From Paraspadella gotoi (lineage: Eukaryota; Chaetognatha): DNA of 64,000 nt. Below are positions 44,373-54,600 of this stretch, one piece after another. Each line of letters begins with the position of its first letter. Position 1 is the first letter of the stretch. The DNA is taken from the NCBI GenBank assembly GCA_051294375.1, contig CM119270.1, positions 4,720,152 through 4,784,151 of the forward strand, in the 5' to 3' direction. The translations under genes and the position numbers were made by a program. Below the pieces are notes generated by a model. That model saw only the letters and a list, made by a program, of their open reading frames with translations, ran no database searches and was not told where the DNA came from.

Positions 44373-44794
44373 GTTCCATACTCATCTCTCTCTATTTGAA
44401 CTCGCGCGAAAGTAGTTCGAAATTCCCAGATCCGTAAACTAGCCCAGAACATTCGCGTTTAAAACGAGTCGAAACAAAAAACAGGTTCCTAAATTCCCGA
44501 AACATCGCTTCTGTCATTTTCTTTCGAATGACGAACACTTACCGGCGTCTCTTTCTTCGTCTCCTCTCCATCTCTCTCTCTCTTCTGCTCTCTTCTCTTC
44601 TCTCTCTTTCTCTTTCTTCCTCTCTCTCTCTCTCTCTCTCTTCTCTCATCTCCTCTGCATCTCTCTCCTTCCAGGAACGTTCCAAGGGAAGAAGCCAAGG
44701 TAAGTCCATAGGAAGGGAAGAGGACGAAACGAGGTCAGGAAAGAGAGTTTCTCTCTCTCTCTCCTTTCTCTCCTCCTTCTCTCTCTCCTCTCTA

Positions 44795-44838
<44 letters not shown>

Positions 44839-45164
44839 TCCCCTAATTCTCACATCTCACTACTCCCAATCTGGTTTCCAACTTGTCAAGACCTGCATTT
44901 CCCTGTCTGAGAACCTGTCGAGTTCTCACATCTCTCTCTCATTCATCCTCTGCGGTACTCTCTCTCTCTTACATCTCCTCTCTCTCTCTCTCTTCTCTAC
45001 TTCCTCTCCCTCTCCCTCTCTCATCAGCTCGTCTCTCTCTCTCACCTCTCTCTCTCTCTCTCTCCCATTTCCACATCTGCATTGATTTTAATTCAGTTAA
45101 TTCAAAGCTGAGCATGGTATCACAGCATGCCTCACATTCATTTAGCCGGAACCCATCCCCTTAG
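44221..45164 (+). CDS. Candidate downstream exons of the plus-strand membrane-protein gene
   Basis: Four segments chain in phase: 44221-44294 (WVALPQRERFAWLLFNSFY, leaves phase 2), a 25-nt exon 44675-44699 between TTCCAG and GTAAGT (NVPREEAK, leaves phase 0), 44891-44954 (TCISLSENLSSSHISLSFIL, leaves phase 1) and 45097-45164 after TTTTAATTCAG (NSKLSMVSQHASHSFSRNPS then P and TAG). The first donor (AAAA|GTCAAG) is weak. No clean donor was found at the end of the exon at 43,477, so linkage to that gene is unproven. Introns are CT-rich. Confidence 0.3.
44305..45065 (+). repeat. Series of (CT)n/(TCTC)n tracts
   Basis: CT tracts at about 44,305-44,390, 44,565-44,675, 44,748-44,842 and 44,925-45,065 separate the candidate small exons and act as long polypyrimidine tracts. 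Confidence 0.9.
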
Positions 45165-45179
45165 TATCACCTGCAAATA

Positions 45180-45600
45180 ATGACAGTGATTCCAGTGTGT
45201 TGCGCCACGTTGATATTATTTTACTTTAATCATATTGACCACAAGACGAAGTGAGGTTGTCCCAACGCACATGTTGTCAGATTAAATCACAAGTTTTCAC
45301 GAAACACATCGAACAAAAAACTTCGAGTGATAATTCTTCCAAGTATTAGTTAAATTGTCGAAAAGAGACAGACGCAGACAGACCGACCTAAAAAGTGACT
45401 TAAAGATTTCCTCCGCTTCCAATCGCGGCGCAACTAAAAACCTTTTCTTTCGTCTGACGAATGGGTGGTCCCCAGTCCCCACTGATCCCTTTGGTCCCGG
45501 ACGCTTTTTCTTCGCATCAACAATTTATTGTTTTTTCTTACAAAAAGAGAAAATCATGAGAGATTCCGGTTTCGATCCGGAATCACCTCCTCACTGTGTG
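45180..45600 (+). repeat. Dispersed repeat shared with 35.4-35.65 kb
   Basis: GTGATTCCAGTGTGTTGCGC, CAGACAGACCGACCTAAAAA and GATTCCGGTTTCGATCCGG parallel blocks at 35,609, 35,850 and 35,494, in a different order. Confidence 0.45.
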
Positions 45601-45845
45601 ATTCAACTCCTAACTGTGTGATTTCTATAAATTTCACAGTATCAAAGTTTTATGATAATAACAACTTAATTTCAGATGCCATCCTTCGACTTAGTCAAGA
45701 TTGGCGAGACCAGAAAACAAATTTAAAATTATATTTCAAATATTAAGATCATCGTTGAGTACAATCGCTTTTTTGTTAAATATATTTGAAGTATTTATTC
45801 ATTAGACGATCGATAATCACCACTTGACTCTTCGCACTGATCCCA

Positions 45846-46005
45846 TGGCCGATGACTACACACTCAAACACGACATAGAAACGACGACGACGACGACGGT
45901 GACGACGACGACGACGACACCCTCCACTCCACGAAGATTCTCGGAAGAGCCCCGTCCACTGGTCGATGAATCGCGAACGAACCTTCTTCCCCAAAATTCA
46001 AGTTT
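45846..46005 (+). CDS. Candidate N-terminal exon, Thr-rich cytoplasmic segment
   Basis: From ATG (CCCATGGCC): MADDYTLKHDIETTTTTTVT, then TPRRFSEEPRPLVDESRTNL and LPQN. The composition is protein-like apart from the Thr run read from a GAC/ACG repeat. The frame stays open beyond, through a GTC tract read as a Val-rich helix (46,033-46,105), to 46,345. Either this is a small one-helix protein or an exon ending near CAAAATTCAA|GTTTTT (weak donor). No family recognised. Confidence 0.3.
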
Positions 46006-46032
46006 TTCTTGTTTTTCCGACTCAGTTGCATT

Positions 46033-46274
46033 CGTCGTCTTTGTCGTCGTCGTCGTCATCGTCGTCTTTGTCGTCGTCGTCATCGTCGTCTTTGTCGTCG
46101 TCACCGACCTCACCTTGTTATTCTATCTACTTTTTAAAGTTATTATTTTTCTCGACTTAATCTTTTACAAAAAAAAAAAAAAATCTGTGCGTTTTACAAT
46201 GTTTTTTGATCGTATTACTCAAATGGCTTTCCTTCAGAATGAAACGTCTCGAGAATTATCTGTGCGTTGCTTTG

Positions 46275-46313
<39 letters not shown>

Positions 46314-46315
46314 CC
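46033..46315 (+). repeat. (GTC)n tracts
   Basis: Imperfect GTC/GTCTTT tract at 46,033-46,105 and a pure GTC tract at 46,278-46,311. Confidence 0.9.
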
Positions 46316-46489
46316 CATCGCGGTGGGAACATCCGAAATGAATAAATAAATAAATTAGACAAAAACCTAACGTCATCGTTGTTGTCGTTGTTGTACTTGT
46401 TTTTGTCTTTCCTTTGCAACATGATTAAAAAAACTCTCAAAAAGAAAAATGTTAAATTTAAGTTTTTGTTTCTCTCCCTGCGTGTCCGC

Positions 46490-46810
46490 CTTTCTGCTGT
46501 CTGTCTCTTTCTTTCTTTCTTTCTTTCTTTCTTTTTTCTCATCTCTTTGCTTATCTTATATTTTATTCTTCTTCTTTACTTTTTCCTTTCTTTCTTTCTC
46601 TCTTTTTTTCTCTTCCTCTCTCGCTCTCTTTTCTTTTGTTCTTTCTTTCTTTCTTTCTTTTTTTCTTTCTTTCTTTCTTTCTTTCTTCTTTCTTTTTCTC
46701 TCTGCTTCTTTTCGTTTCTTTCTTTCTTTTCTTTCTTTCTTTCTTCTTCTTTCTCTCTCTTTCTATTTTTTTCTTCTCTTCTCTCTTCTTCTCTCTCTTC
46801 TCATTTCATG
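46490..46810 (+). repeat. (TTTC)n polypyrimidine repeat
   Basis: CTTTCTTTCTTTC units with CTCT interruptions. Polypyrimidine DNA continues, with breaks, to 47,775. Confidence 0.95.
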
Positions 46811-47019
46811 AAATATACGATCTTTTCACAAGATTTTTCCTGTCGAAATTTTTTTTTTCTTCTTTTTCTTTTACTTTTTCCGTTTTCACAACATTTCCGT
46901 TCCCCCGCCCTCTTGGTTCTTTTTCTGCTGCTTTTGTTTTTCTTGTTTCTTTTTTCTCAAAAAAGAAAAAAAAATCTTGTTTTTTTTTAATTCAGTTTTT
47001 TTTTTAACACTCGACACTT

Positions 47020-47778
47020 GAGCTCACCCTCTTCTTCTTCCTCACCTCTTCTTCTTCTCACCTCTTCTTCTTCCTCACCTCTTCTTCTTCCCTCACTCTT
47101 CTTCTTCTTCCTCACCTTTCTTCTTCTTTCCTCACCTCTTCTTCTTCCCTCACCTCTTCTTCTTCCTCACCTCTTCTTCTCTTCCTCACCTCTTCTTCTT
47201 CCTCACCTCTTCTTCTCTTCCTCCACCTTTCTTTCTTCCTCACCTCTCTTCTTCTTCCTCACCTCCTTCTTCCTCCACCTCTTCTTTCTTCCTCAACCTT
47301 CTTCTTCTTCCTCACCTCTCTCTCTACCTCTTCTTCTTCTTCCTCACCTTCTTCTTCTTCTCCTCACCTCTTCTTCTTCTTCCTCAACCTTCTTCTTCTT
47401 CCTCACCCTCTTTCTTCTTCTTCCTCACCTTTCTTCTTCTTCCTCACTCTCTTCTTCTTCCTCACCTTTCTTCTTCTTCCTCACCTCTTCTTTCTTCTTC
47501 CTCACCCTTCTTCTTCTTCCTCACCTCTTCTTCTTCTTCCTCACCTCTTCTTCTCCTCACCCTTCTCTTCCTCACCTCTTCTTCTTCCTCACCTCTTCTT
47601 CTTCCTCACCTCTTCTTCTTCCTCACCTCTTCTTCTTCCTCACCTCTTCTCTTCTTCCTCACTCTCTTTTCCTCACCTCCTTCTCTTCCTTAACCTCTTC
47701 TTTCCTCACCACTTCTTCTTCCCTCACCTCTTCTTCTTCCTCACCTCTTCTTCTTCCTCACCTTCTCTCTTCTTCCCA
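47020..47778 (+). repeat. CTTCTTCTTCCTCACCT minisatellite
   Basis: About 45 units of 15-19 bp built on TCACCTCTTCTTCTTCC, almost pure pyrimidine. It ends in a canonical acceptor, TCTTCTTCCCAG at 47,779. The long Ser/Leu/Pro frame over it is a repeat translation. Confidence 0.95.
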
Positions 47779-47779
47779 G

Positions 47780-47818
47780 GGACGAGTTTTCAATAACTCA
47801 CCCTCACTCCCAGTTTCT

Positions 47819-47849
<31 letters not shown>

Positions 47850-47893
47850 ACGACATTCCTCACCTCCGCCAGACTTACCTTCGAATCCTTTGA
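47780..47893 (+). CDS. Candidate terminal exon
   Basis: After a very strong acceptor the phase-0 frame reads GRVFNNSPSLPV, a poly-Ser run from a TCG repeat, NDIPHLRQTYLRIL and TGA. AATAAA follows at 48,047. The upstream partner is not identified; the exon at 45,846 is the nearest plus-strand candidate. Minus-strand reading also offers a donor-like AAGGTAAGT here, so orientation is not certain. Confidence 0.3.
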
Positions 47894-48046
47894 AGAGAGA
47901 GACGCACGTAACAGATCAGCACAACGAGTCGAGAGCGAAATTCTCGAGGGGTCCAAATGGCGACGTTTATACGAAAACTAAATATTTATTAAATATTTTT
48001 TTTAACAAATACGTAAAATAAGTAAAATTGTTTACAATGTCAATGG

Positions 48047-48052
48047 AATAAA
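48047..48052 (+). terminator. Poly(A) signal AATAAA
   Basis: Canonical hexamer 154 bp after the stop of the candidate terminal exon. Confidence 0.3.
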
Positions 48053-48297
48053 CAGATAATAATGATAATAATAAAAAAGCTACGATGACGACGACGACGA
48101 AAACGACGACGACGCGTAAAACAGCGACAACAACAACAACAAAGAATACTACTACGTAAACATTGTTTACTAAACAACCAAATAAATAGATGAACGAATT
48201 CGCCTTCGTTCGATTTTTTTTTCCTTCGCTTTTAATTCATAAGAAAATTTAAAAAAAAATCGGATTCACAACCTCCTCAATCCTTTCATCCGCTGAA

Positions 48298-48395
48298 GAA
48301 CTTTCCTTTCTTTTCCTTTCTTTTCCTTTCTTTTCCTTTCTTTTCCTTTCTTTTATTTTCTTTTCCTTTCTTTTCCTTTCTTTTCCTTTCTATTC
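48298..48395 (+). repeat. CTTTCTTTTC decamer repeat
   Basis: About ten tandem TTTCCTTTCT units with one TTTATTTTCT variant, after a non-coding stretch (48,060-48,297) that includes a short GAC tract. Confidence 0.95.
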
Positions 48396-48399
48396 CTTT

Positions 48400-48774
48400 T
48401 TATCTCCGCCTACTCTTGGGTTTAGGTTGAAGCGACATTATTTTTTTAAGTATTTTCTCTTGACTTTTTTGATAATAATTATTTCCTTTCTTAGCTTATA
48501 TGGAAGAAAGTAATATAGATCAAAATATGACTTAAGCTTTTTACTTTGCCAGAAAACTTCCCTTCTTTTCTAAATACGCTAATTTCCGAAATCAAATTGC
48601 AAAAATAATACAAAACTTATAACAAAGGAAATCAAGCAGAATTTAAAGGCGAAATTCTTCCAATCACGACAATTTTCGCGAAAATCAATATTAATCGCTT
48701 GACTAATGATCATAGTAAAACTTGAATATTCGTCATTTCCTGATTGAAGTTTTAAATAAAACATTTTTTTTCAG
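48400..48774. other. Non-coding, probably intron end
   Basis: AT-rich, ending AAACATTTTTTTTCAG at 48,774, a strong acceptor for the exon that follows. The PTB exon expected upstream was not found between 47.9 and 48.77 kb. Confidence 0.5.
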
Positions 48775-49175
48775 CTACGAGCCGAACGATGACGAACGAA
48801 AAAAGATCCTCTATGATAGATCAGATACCCGACCTTAAAATGGCCGATATACAATTTAACTTACCAAATTTTTCTCGCAAAAAGTCACAGGATTTAGATA
48901 TCCCCATGAAAACTCTCCTCGCTCGCTATGATAGCGTGAAAGCTAACGTGACGATCGAAAACGACGAATTAAAATCAGAATCAGATAAGAATGATGGCGT
49001 TGGATCGAAAACGCCATCTGTGGGCGAACCAAACAATTACCAAACTGAACTCCCTCGGTCTGATTTTGAGACGAGATTGAGTGAAGTCGAAAAGTTAGAT
49101 ATTCCCGACCTAAATTCGTCATTGCCTTCGAGACAAGACGAAGTTAATAAAGCAAACATCGAATTATCTAAATGA
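48775..49175 (+). CDS. Orphan AHNAK-like tail exon, paralogue of the PTB-AHNAK gene
   Basis: Begins right after an acceptor and enters in phase 1, the same phase as the junction of the large gene at 52,341. The text runs IPDLKMADIQFNLPNFSRKK, close to VPDLQMPSMKIKFPRFSKGK in that gene, then LDIPMKTLLARYDSV and LDIPDLNSSLPS before a TGA. It lacks the tandem repeats. It could be the tail of a fourth PTB gene whose first exon lies off this stretch, or a decayed duplicate. A further acceptor at 49,487 precedes DVSLNDENP and a stop; linkage is unclear. No known function. Confidence 0.5.
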
Positions 49176-49710
49176 TGGATTTTGCCAAACTTTCCCAAAA
49201 CCCGCAAAAGCTCTTGCCGACAAATCTTTTTTTAAGCCCGAAGATCATTTTTAAAGAAAAATAACGAATTGTGATTCTACCAAACTGTCTTACAACTAAT
49301 TTTATGATTTATTCGATTTTAATTATACTTATTTAGAATACTAATTTTACTCACTCTGGTCAACTCTTCAAATCAATTCTTGTAGCTATTCGTTTAGTTA
49401 TGGGCTTTTTATGTTTATCTAAAATAAAATTAGTGAAGTATTATTATTAGTATTAGTTTTCTCACTGTTGATTTTATTTTTTTTCAGGACGTTTCACTGA
49501 ACGACGAAAATCCTTGAGAACATCTACGCGAAACTAAAAAAAGACTTTTTATTTAAAATAATATAAAACCAAAGAAATCAATCCCCCAAAAAAATGCCAA
49601 AAAAAAAATTGAAATGTAAAAATGCCAAAAATTAGAAACCAATGGAATTAAAGTAAATAATACTTTAAATAAAAAAAAACGTAACAATACGATCAAGAAA
49701 TCTTTTCTCC
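49176..49710. other. Intergenic, AT-rich
   Basis: Apart from the acceptor-like TTTTTTTTCAG at 49,487 followed by a nine-codon frame, nothing is visible. It probably includes the leader of the next gene. Confidence 0.4.
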
Positions 49711-50292
49711 ATGACAACCATGTCGTCGGCGTGTCCGTGCAACAAGGACGACTGTTTAGTTTGCGACTGCAACGTTCTTTATCTAGGACGTACCAACTCG
49801 ACCCCCTTCAAACGAGACATCGAGGGGATCGCCGGCCCGCTCAAAATCATCACTCGCGCTCGACGCCATCTGGATGGATCTCCGGCCAAACTCAAAATCT
49901 CCTCCGCAACGATCGACGTGATAAATACTCGACAGAAAAAAGCCCGGGTGCCCATCGATAAACTCTTCTACTGCGCGGCGGTGCGTCGGTGCTCGACCAA
50001 TCGGGCTGGAGCCAAACTAAGGGAACCGAGTTTCGTGCGTCTCGACTCGGAGGACGGCTACGATCCGGGAAATGAGAAGGATCCCATTCTTTTCGTCATC
50101 GTCGTCAAATCTCCGACGAAGGATGAAGACGACGTCGAGATTCACGCCTTCGCCTGTCGACAGCGATCGTCTGCATTCTCGCTCGTGCAGGCTTGCCAGC
50201 ACGCCTACCAATTGAAAACTTATCCGAGACAGAGCACGGATAAAAATCAACTTCCCAATGGCGGGAAAAATATAAATATAAACCTTGAATGA
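49711..50292 (+). CDS. PTB-domain protein A (single exon)
   Basis: 193 residues, or 190 from the second ATG (49,720), which aligns with the starts of the two neighbours. After a Cys cluster (CPCNKDDCLVCDC) comes a phosphotyrosine-binding fold: NVLYLGR (strand 1), LKISSATIDVINTRQKKARV, PIDKLFYCAAVRR (the H.I.KISYCA-type strand), DPILFVIVVKS, VEIHAFACRQRSSAFSLVQA then CQHAY (closing helix). PTB domains bind NPxY-type peptides or phosphoinositides in cytoplasmic adaptors such as Numb, Dab and GULP. First of three tandem paralogues; its codons are more GC-rich than those of its neighbours. No AHNAK-like tail. Confidence 0.8.
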   Translation: MTTMSSACPCNKDDCLVCDCNVLYLGRTNSTPFKRDIEGIAGPLKIITRARRHLDGSPAKLKISSATIDVINTRQKKARVPIDKLFYCAAVRRCSTNRAGAKLREPSFVRLDSEDGYDPGNEKDPILFVIVVKSPTKDEDDVEIHAFACRQRSSAFSLVQACQHAYQLKTYPRQSTDKNQLPNGGKNININLE

Positions 50293-50604
50293 GTTGTTCA
50301 TCGATAACGTTTAAATATTTATTCGGATCTTCGGATCTTTTTTTTTTTATATTTAAGTAGTAGCATAAAAAGTATCCTATTGTCAAATATTTAAAGTCGT
50401 GTTTTTTAAATGAGAAACAAGTCGGAAAATTTTATTTTTAAATATTTTTTAGCTTTTTTGTAGTTTTTTGTATTTATTTTGACAAAAAGAAACGGCGAAT
50501 AAGGTATTCCTAATAACTACTCTTTGTAACGAAGAAAAAGGGAAAAAAATCCGTTAAGAAATAGCAAGATTAAACAAGGAATAAATATATATATTACCTC
50601 CACC
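50293..50604. other. Intergenic, AT-rich
   Basis: No gene; a T-rich stretch then AATAAATATATATATTACC just before the next start codon. Confidence 0.5.
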
Positions 50605-51159
50605 ATGTCCGCGATATGCCATTGTGACTATGAAGACTATATCGTCTGTGACTGCAACGTTTTATATCTCGGATCTTCAAATGTAAATTCTATGAAACAA
50701 AGCATTGATGGAATTCAAAATCCGCTCAAAGAAATCATTGGAGCTCGGAGCAACCCTGATGGATCTCCAGTAAAACTTTCTGTTTCCTCGGGCTTTATTA
50801 ATGTGGCCAATGCGCAGGACAAAAAAGCCCATGTGCCAATCAACAAACTAATTTACTGTGCAGCTGTTCAACGGTATTTTTTAGATAGGTCCACCTCTGA
50901 TGAGCCAATTTTCCTCAGGCTTAATCATGATGACCCCAATGTTGGGAATAAAAGAGAACCTGTTCTTTTTGCCGTGGCATTTGAGTCTCTGAAAAATAAG
51001 GAGAGAAAAGTTGCTGTTTATGCTTTTGCTTGTCGACAGCCCTCATCAGCACTTTCTTTAGTACAAGCATGTCAGCATGCATATCAAAAATCCCCAAAAT
51101 TTAATTTAAATGGTGAAGTAAGTGCACACTTGGCTAAAAATGCTGACCTACCTATATGA
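50605..51159 (+). CDS. PTB-domain protein B (single exon, short tail)
   Basis: 184 residues, close in sequence to the PTB exon of the large gene downstream: NVLYLGSSNVNSMKQSIDGI, SNPDGSPVKLSVSSGFINVA, VPINKLIYCAAVQRY, EPVLFAVAFESL and AVYAFACRQPSSALSLVQAC. It ends VSAHLAKNADLPI and TGA, where the large gene reads VSTHLAGDADLPKVKLE and goes on to splice into the repeat exon. So B is a paralogue truncated just before the splice donor. One cysteine of the N-terminal cluster is tyrosine (CHCDYEDYIVCDC). The domain fold looks intact. It might act as a competitor of the long protein; that is inference. Confidence 0.8.
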   Translation: MSAICHCDYEDYIVCDCNVLYLGSSNVNSMKQSIDGIQNPLKEIIGARSNPDGSPVKLSVSSGFINVANAQDKKAHVPINKLIYCAAVQRYFLDRSTSDEPIFLRLNHDDPNVGNKREPVLFAVAFESLKNKERKVAVYAFACRQPSSALSLVQACQHAYQKSPKFNLNGEVSAHLAKNADLPI

Positions 51160-51645
51160 AATTGGTACAACCAATATATATGTAATTCCCAATGGCAGTG
51201 AATACAATCATAAATCTTCAAATTATTATTTATCAATAACTTGTTCAAATTTTGTCATTTGCCTTTTTTAATTATTATTATGAACTATCAATTTGGGGTA
51301 CAAGTCAAGTAGTTTTTGTTAATGATAATAATAATAATGATAATTATAAGTAAATACTATGATTACTCTGACCCCATTTTGATGTCTCTTAATAGAGAAA
51401 TGTATTTTTCTTTTTTCTTCAGGGTTTTCTATTATCAAGGAGAAATCCATTTGAAAAATTGGCTATATAAAAAATGAACATACAAAAAATAAACTGAACA
51501 AAAACTTTTAAAACAAAACTGCTGTTTGAAAAAAAAACTTGATCAAAAACTGCTTAATGAAATAATAAACATGCTATATAACTGATAGAAAGTTCCCCAA
51601 AAAAGACACAATAAAAAAAATAAAATGTTTTCCTCTACCACCAAC
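51160..51645. other. Intergenic, AT-rich
   Basis: No gene. It ends with ATG at 51,625 and a second ATG at 51,646. The second aligns with the starts of paralogues A and B and is preferred as the start of the next gene. Confidence 0.45.
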
Positions 51646-54600
51646 ATGTCTGGAAATTGCCAGTGTAACGGCGACGACTGCATTGTCTGTGACTGTAACG
51701 TTTTATATCTCGGATCTGCCAAGGTAAACTCAGTCAAACAAAGCGTTGATGGTATTCAGAATCCCCTCAAGGCAATCACCAGAGCTCGTAGCAACCCTGA
51801 TGGATCTCCAGCAAAACTTTCGGTTTCCTCTGGCTCTATTAATGTGGCCAATGCGCAGGACAAAAAGGCCAAAGTGCCAATCAACAAACTACTTTACTGT
51901 GCAGCTGTTAAACAGCTTTATGCTAACCCGGCTAAATCTGATGAGCCAGTTTTCGTCAGGCTTAATCACGATGATTCCTCTAACCTTGGAAACAAGAAAG
52001 ACCCTGTTCTTTTTGCGATGGCACTGGATGCTCCTAAAAATAATGAGAAAGAAGTGGAAGTCCATGCCTTTGCCTGTCGACAGCCCTCATCAGCACTTTC
52101 TCTAGTGCAAGCATGTCAGCATGCATACAGTTCAAAAAATCCAAAAAAGTTAAATGTGAATGGTGATGTAAGTACTCACTTGGCTGGAGATGCTGACTTA
52201 CCTAAAGTCAAGTTGGAGAACCAGGTTCATGCTTCGGTCCCACGAATTTCTGCCGGACTTGGGGATGCTGGTGAGTTATTAAAGAATGATGATTTCCCAA
52301 TGCCTAACACTAAGAAAAATATTTTTATTTACTCATCTAGATATGGAAACCGAAGATCTCCAAGTAGAACCACAACTTGAGTTTTCTCCAATGTCCCAAA
52401 AAAGCCCAAGCATAAAGTATGAAAGTCATTCCCCTAACTTTTCAAAACCCAATGGACCAGGCTTGAACATTGATCCTGTCTACGCCAATGTGCAAGCAAC
52501 AAAACCAAAAGTTAAAGGAAAAGTTCCTGACTTACAAATGCCAAGCATGAAAATTAAATTTCCCCGTTTTTCTAAGGGGAAAGCAAATATTACCAAACCC
52601 TCTGGTAATGTAGCAAAGCCCGATTTAGACACAGATGTTTATGCTAACATTGATCTGGATACACCAGATAAACCTAATTTCAAAAAACCTGAGTTAGAAG
52701 GAAAAGTTATTTCGCCCAAAATTGATGGAGATCTCTCTGCAGAATTGCCGAAGTCTGATGTCAATTTAAAAGGAAAATCTCCAAGTTTCAAATTTCCTTC
52801 CTTTTCTAAATTTGGTGGCAAGGGTAAAGTTAATGTTCCTGATGTTGATGCAGATTTGGATAAATCCCTACCTTCAGTTGATGCAGAATTACCAGATGCA
52901 GATTTATATGCTAATGTTGATTCTGGATTAAAGTTTCCATCTTTATCATTACCTAAATTTGGTGGAAAAGGCAAAGTTGAGGTTCCTGATGTTGATATTA
53001 ATGCAAAATTACCAGATGCGGATATTGATGTTAAAAAGCCTGATTTAGATGCTAATGTTGATTCTGGATTAAAGTTTCCATCTTTTTCTCTACCGAAATT
53101 TGGTGGAAAAGGCAAAGTTGATATTCCTGATGTTGATATTAATGCAAAATTACCAGAAGCGGACATAGATGTTAAAAATCCCGATTTCGATGCTGATGTT
53201 GATTCTGGATTAAAGTTTCCATCTTTATCGTTACCCAAATTTGGTGGCAAAGGCAAAGTTAATGTTCCTGACATTGATGTTAATGCAAAATTACCAGAAG
53301 CAGATATTGATGTCAAAAAGCCTGATTTAGATGCTAATGTTGACTCAGGATTAAAGTTCCCATCTTTATCATTACCCAAATTTGGTGGCAAAGGCAAAGT
53401 TGATGTTCCTGATATTGATGTTAATACAAAATTACCAGAAGTGGACTTTGATGTTAAAAAGCCTGATTTAGATGCTGATGTTGATTCTGGATTAAAGTTT
53501 CCATCATTTTCTCTCCCAAAATTTGGTGGCAAGGGCAAGGTTGATGTTCCTGATGTAGATATTAATGGAAAATTACCCGAAGCAGACATTGATGTTAAAA
53601 AGCCCGATTTAGATGCTGATGTTGATTCTGGATTAAAGTTTCCATCTTTATCGTTACCCAAATTTGGTGGCAAAGGCAAAGTTGATGTTCCTGATATTGA
53701 TGTTAATGCAAAATTACCAGAAGTGGACTTTGATGTTAAAAAGCCTGATTTAGATGCTGATGTTGATTCTGGATTAAAGTTTCCATCATTTTCTCTCCCA
53801 AAATTTGGTGGCAAGGGCAAGGTTGATGTTCCTGATGTTGATATTAATGGAAAATTACCAGAAGCAGACATTGACGTTAAAAAGCCCGATTTAGATGCCG
53901 ATGTTGATTCTGGATTAAAGTTTCCATCATTTTCTCTCCCAAAATTTGGCGGCAAGGGCAAAGTTGATGTTCCTGATGTTGATATTAATGCAAAATTACC
54001 AGAAGCGGACTTTGATGTTAAAAAGCCTGATTTAGATGCTAATGTTGATTCTGGAATAAAGTTTCCATCTTTTTCTCTACCGAAATTTGGTGGCAAGGGC
54101 AAGGTTGATATTCCTGATGTTAATGCAAATTTGGATGCATCCATACCTTCAGTTGAAGCGGAAATTCCGGAAGCTAGTGTTGAACTTCCTTCCTTTTCAA
54201 AGCCTTCCATTTCAAAACCTGAAGTTCCCTCATATACTCCTGTGAAAATTAAACCACCAAAAGTAGACGCAAATCTAAATGGATCTTTGCCCTCTGTTGA
54301 GGCTGACCTGAAGTCACCAGGAATAAAATTACCCGAGGCAAAAGCTCCTGCATTTTCCTTGCCATCTTTTGACAAAACAAAATTGGATATTGATCTGCCC
54401 AATCTTTCAACACCGAAGTTAAATGCAGATCTTCCAGATGCTAATATTAATGCTGAGCTGCCAGATATCCAAAAGCCGAAGTTAGATGCGGGATTTAAAC
54501 TACCTTCATTTCCTGACCCTGATATTTCCCTTCCTTCATTTTCTAAACCTAAAATTGATACACCTTCAATTTCCACACCTGAAGTTAACTTGCCACAATT

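Noticed and set aside
47018-47777. Ser/Pro/Leu-rich frame in the 47-kb polypyrimidine repeat
   Set aside because: Minisatellite translation; only the part after the acceptor at 47,779 looks exonic.
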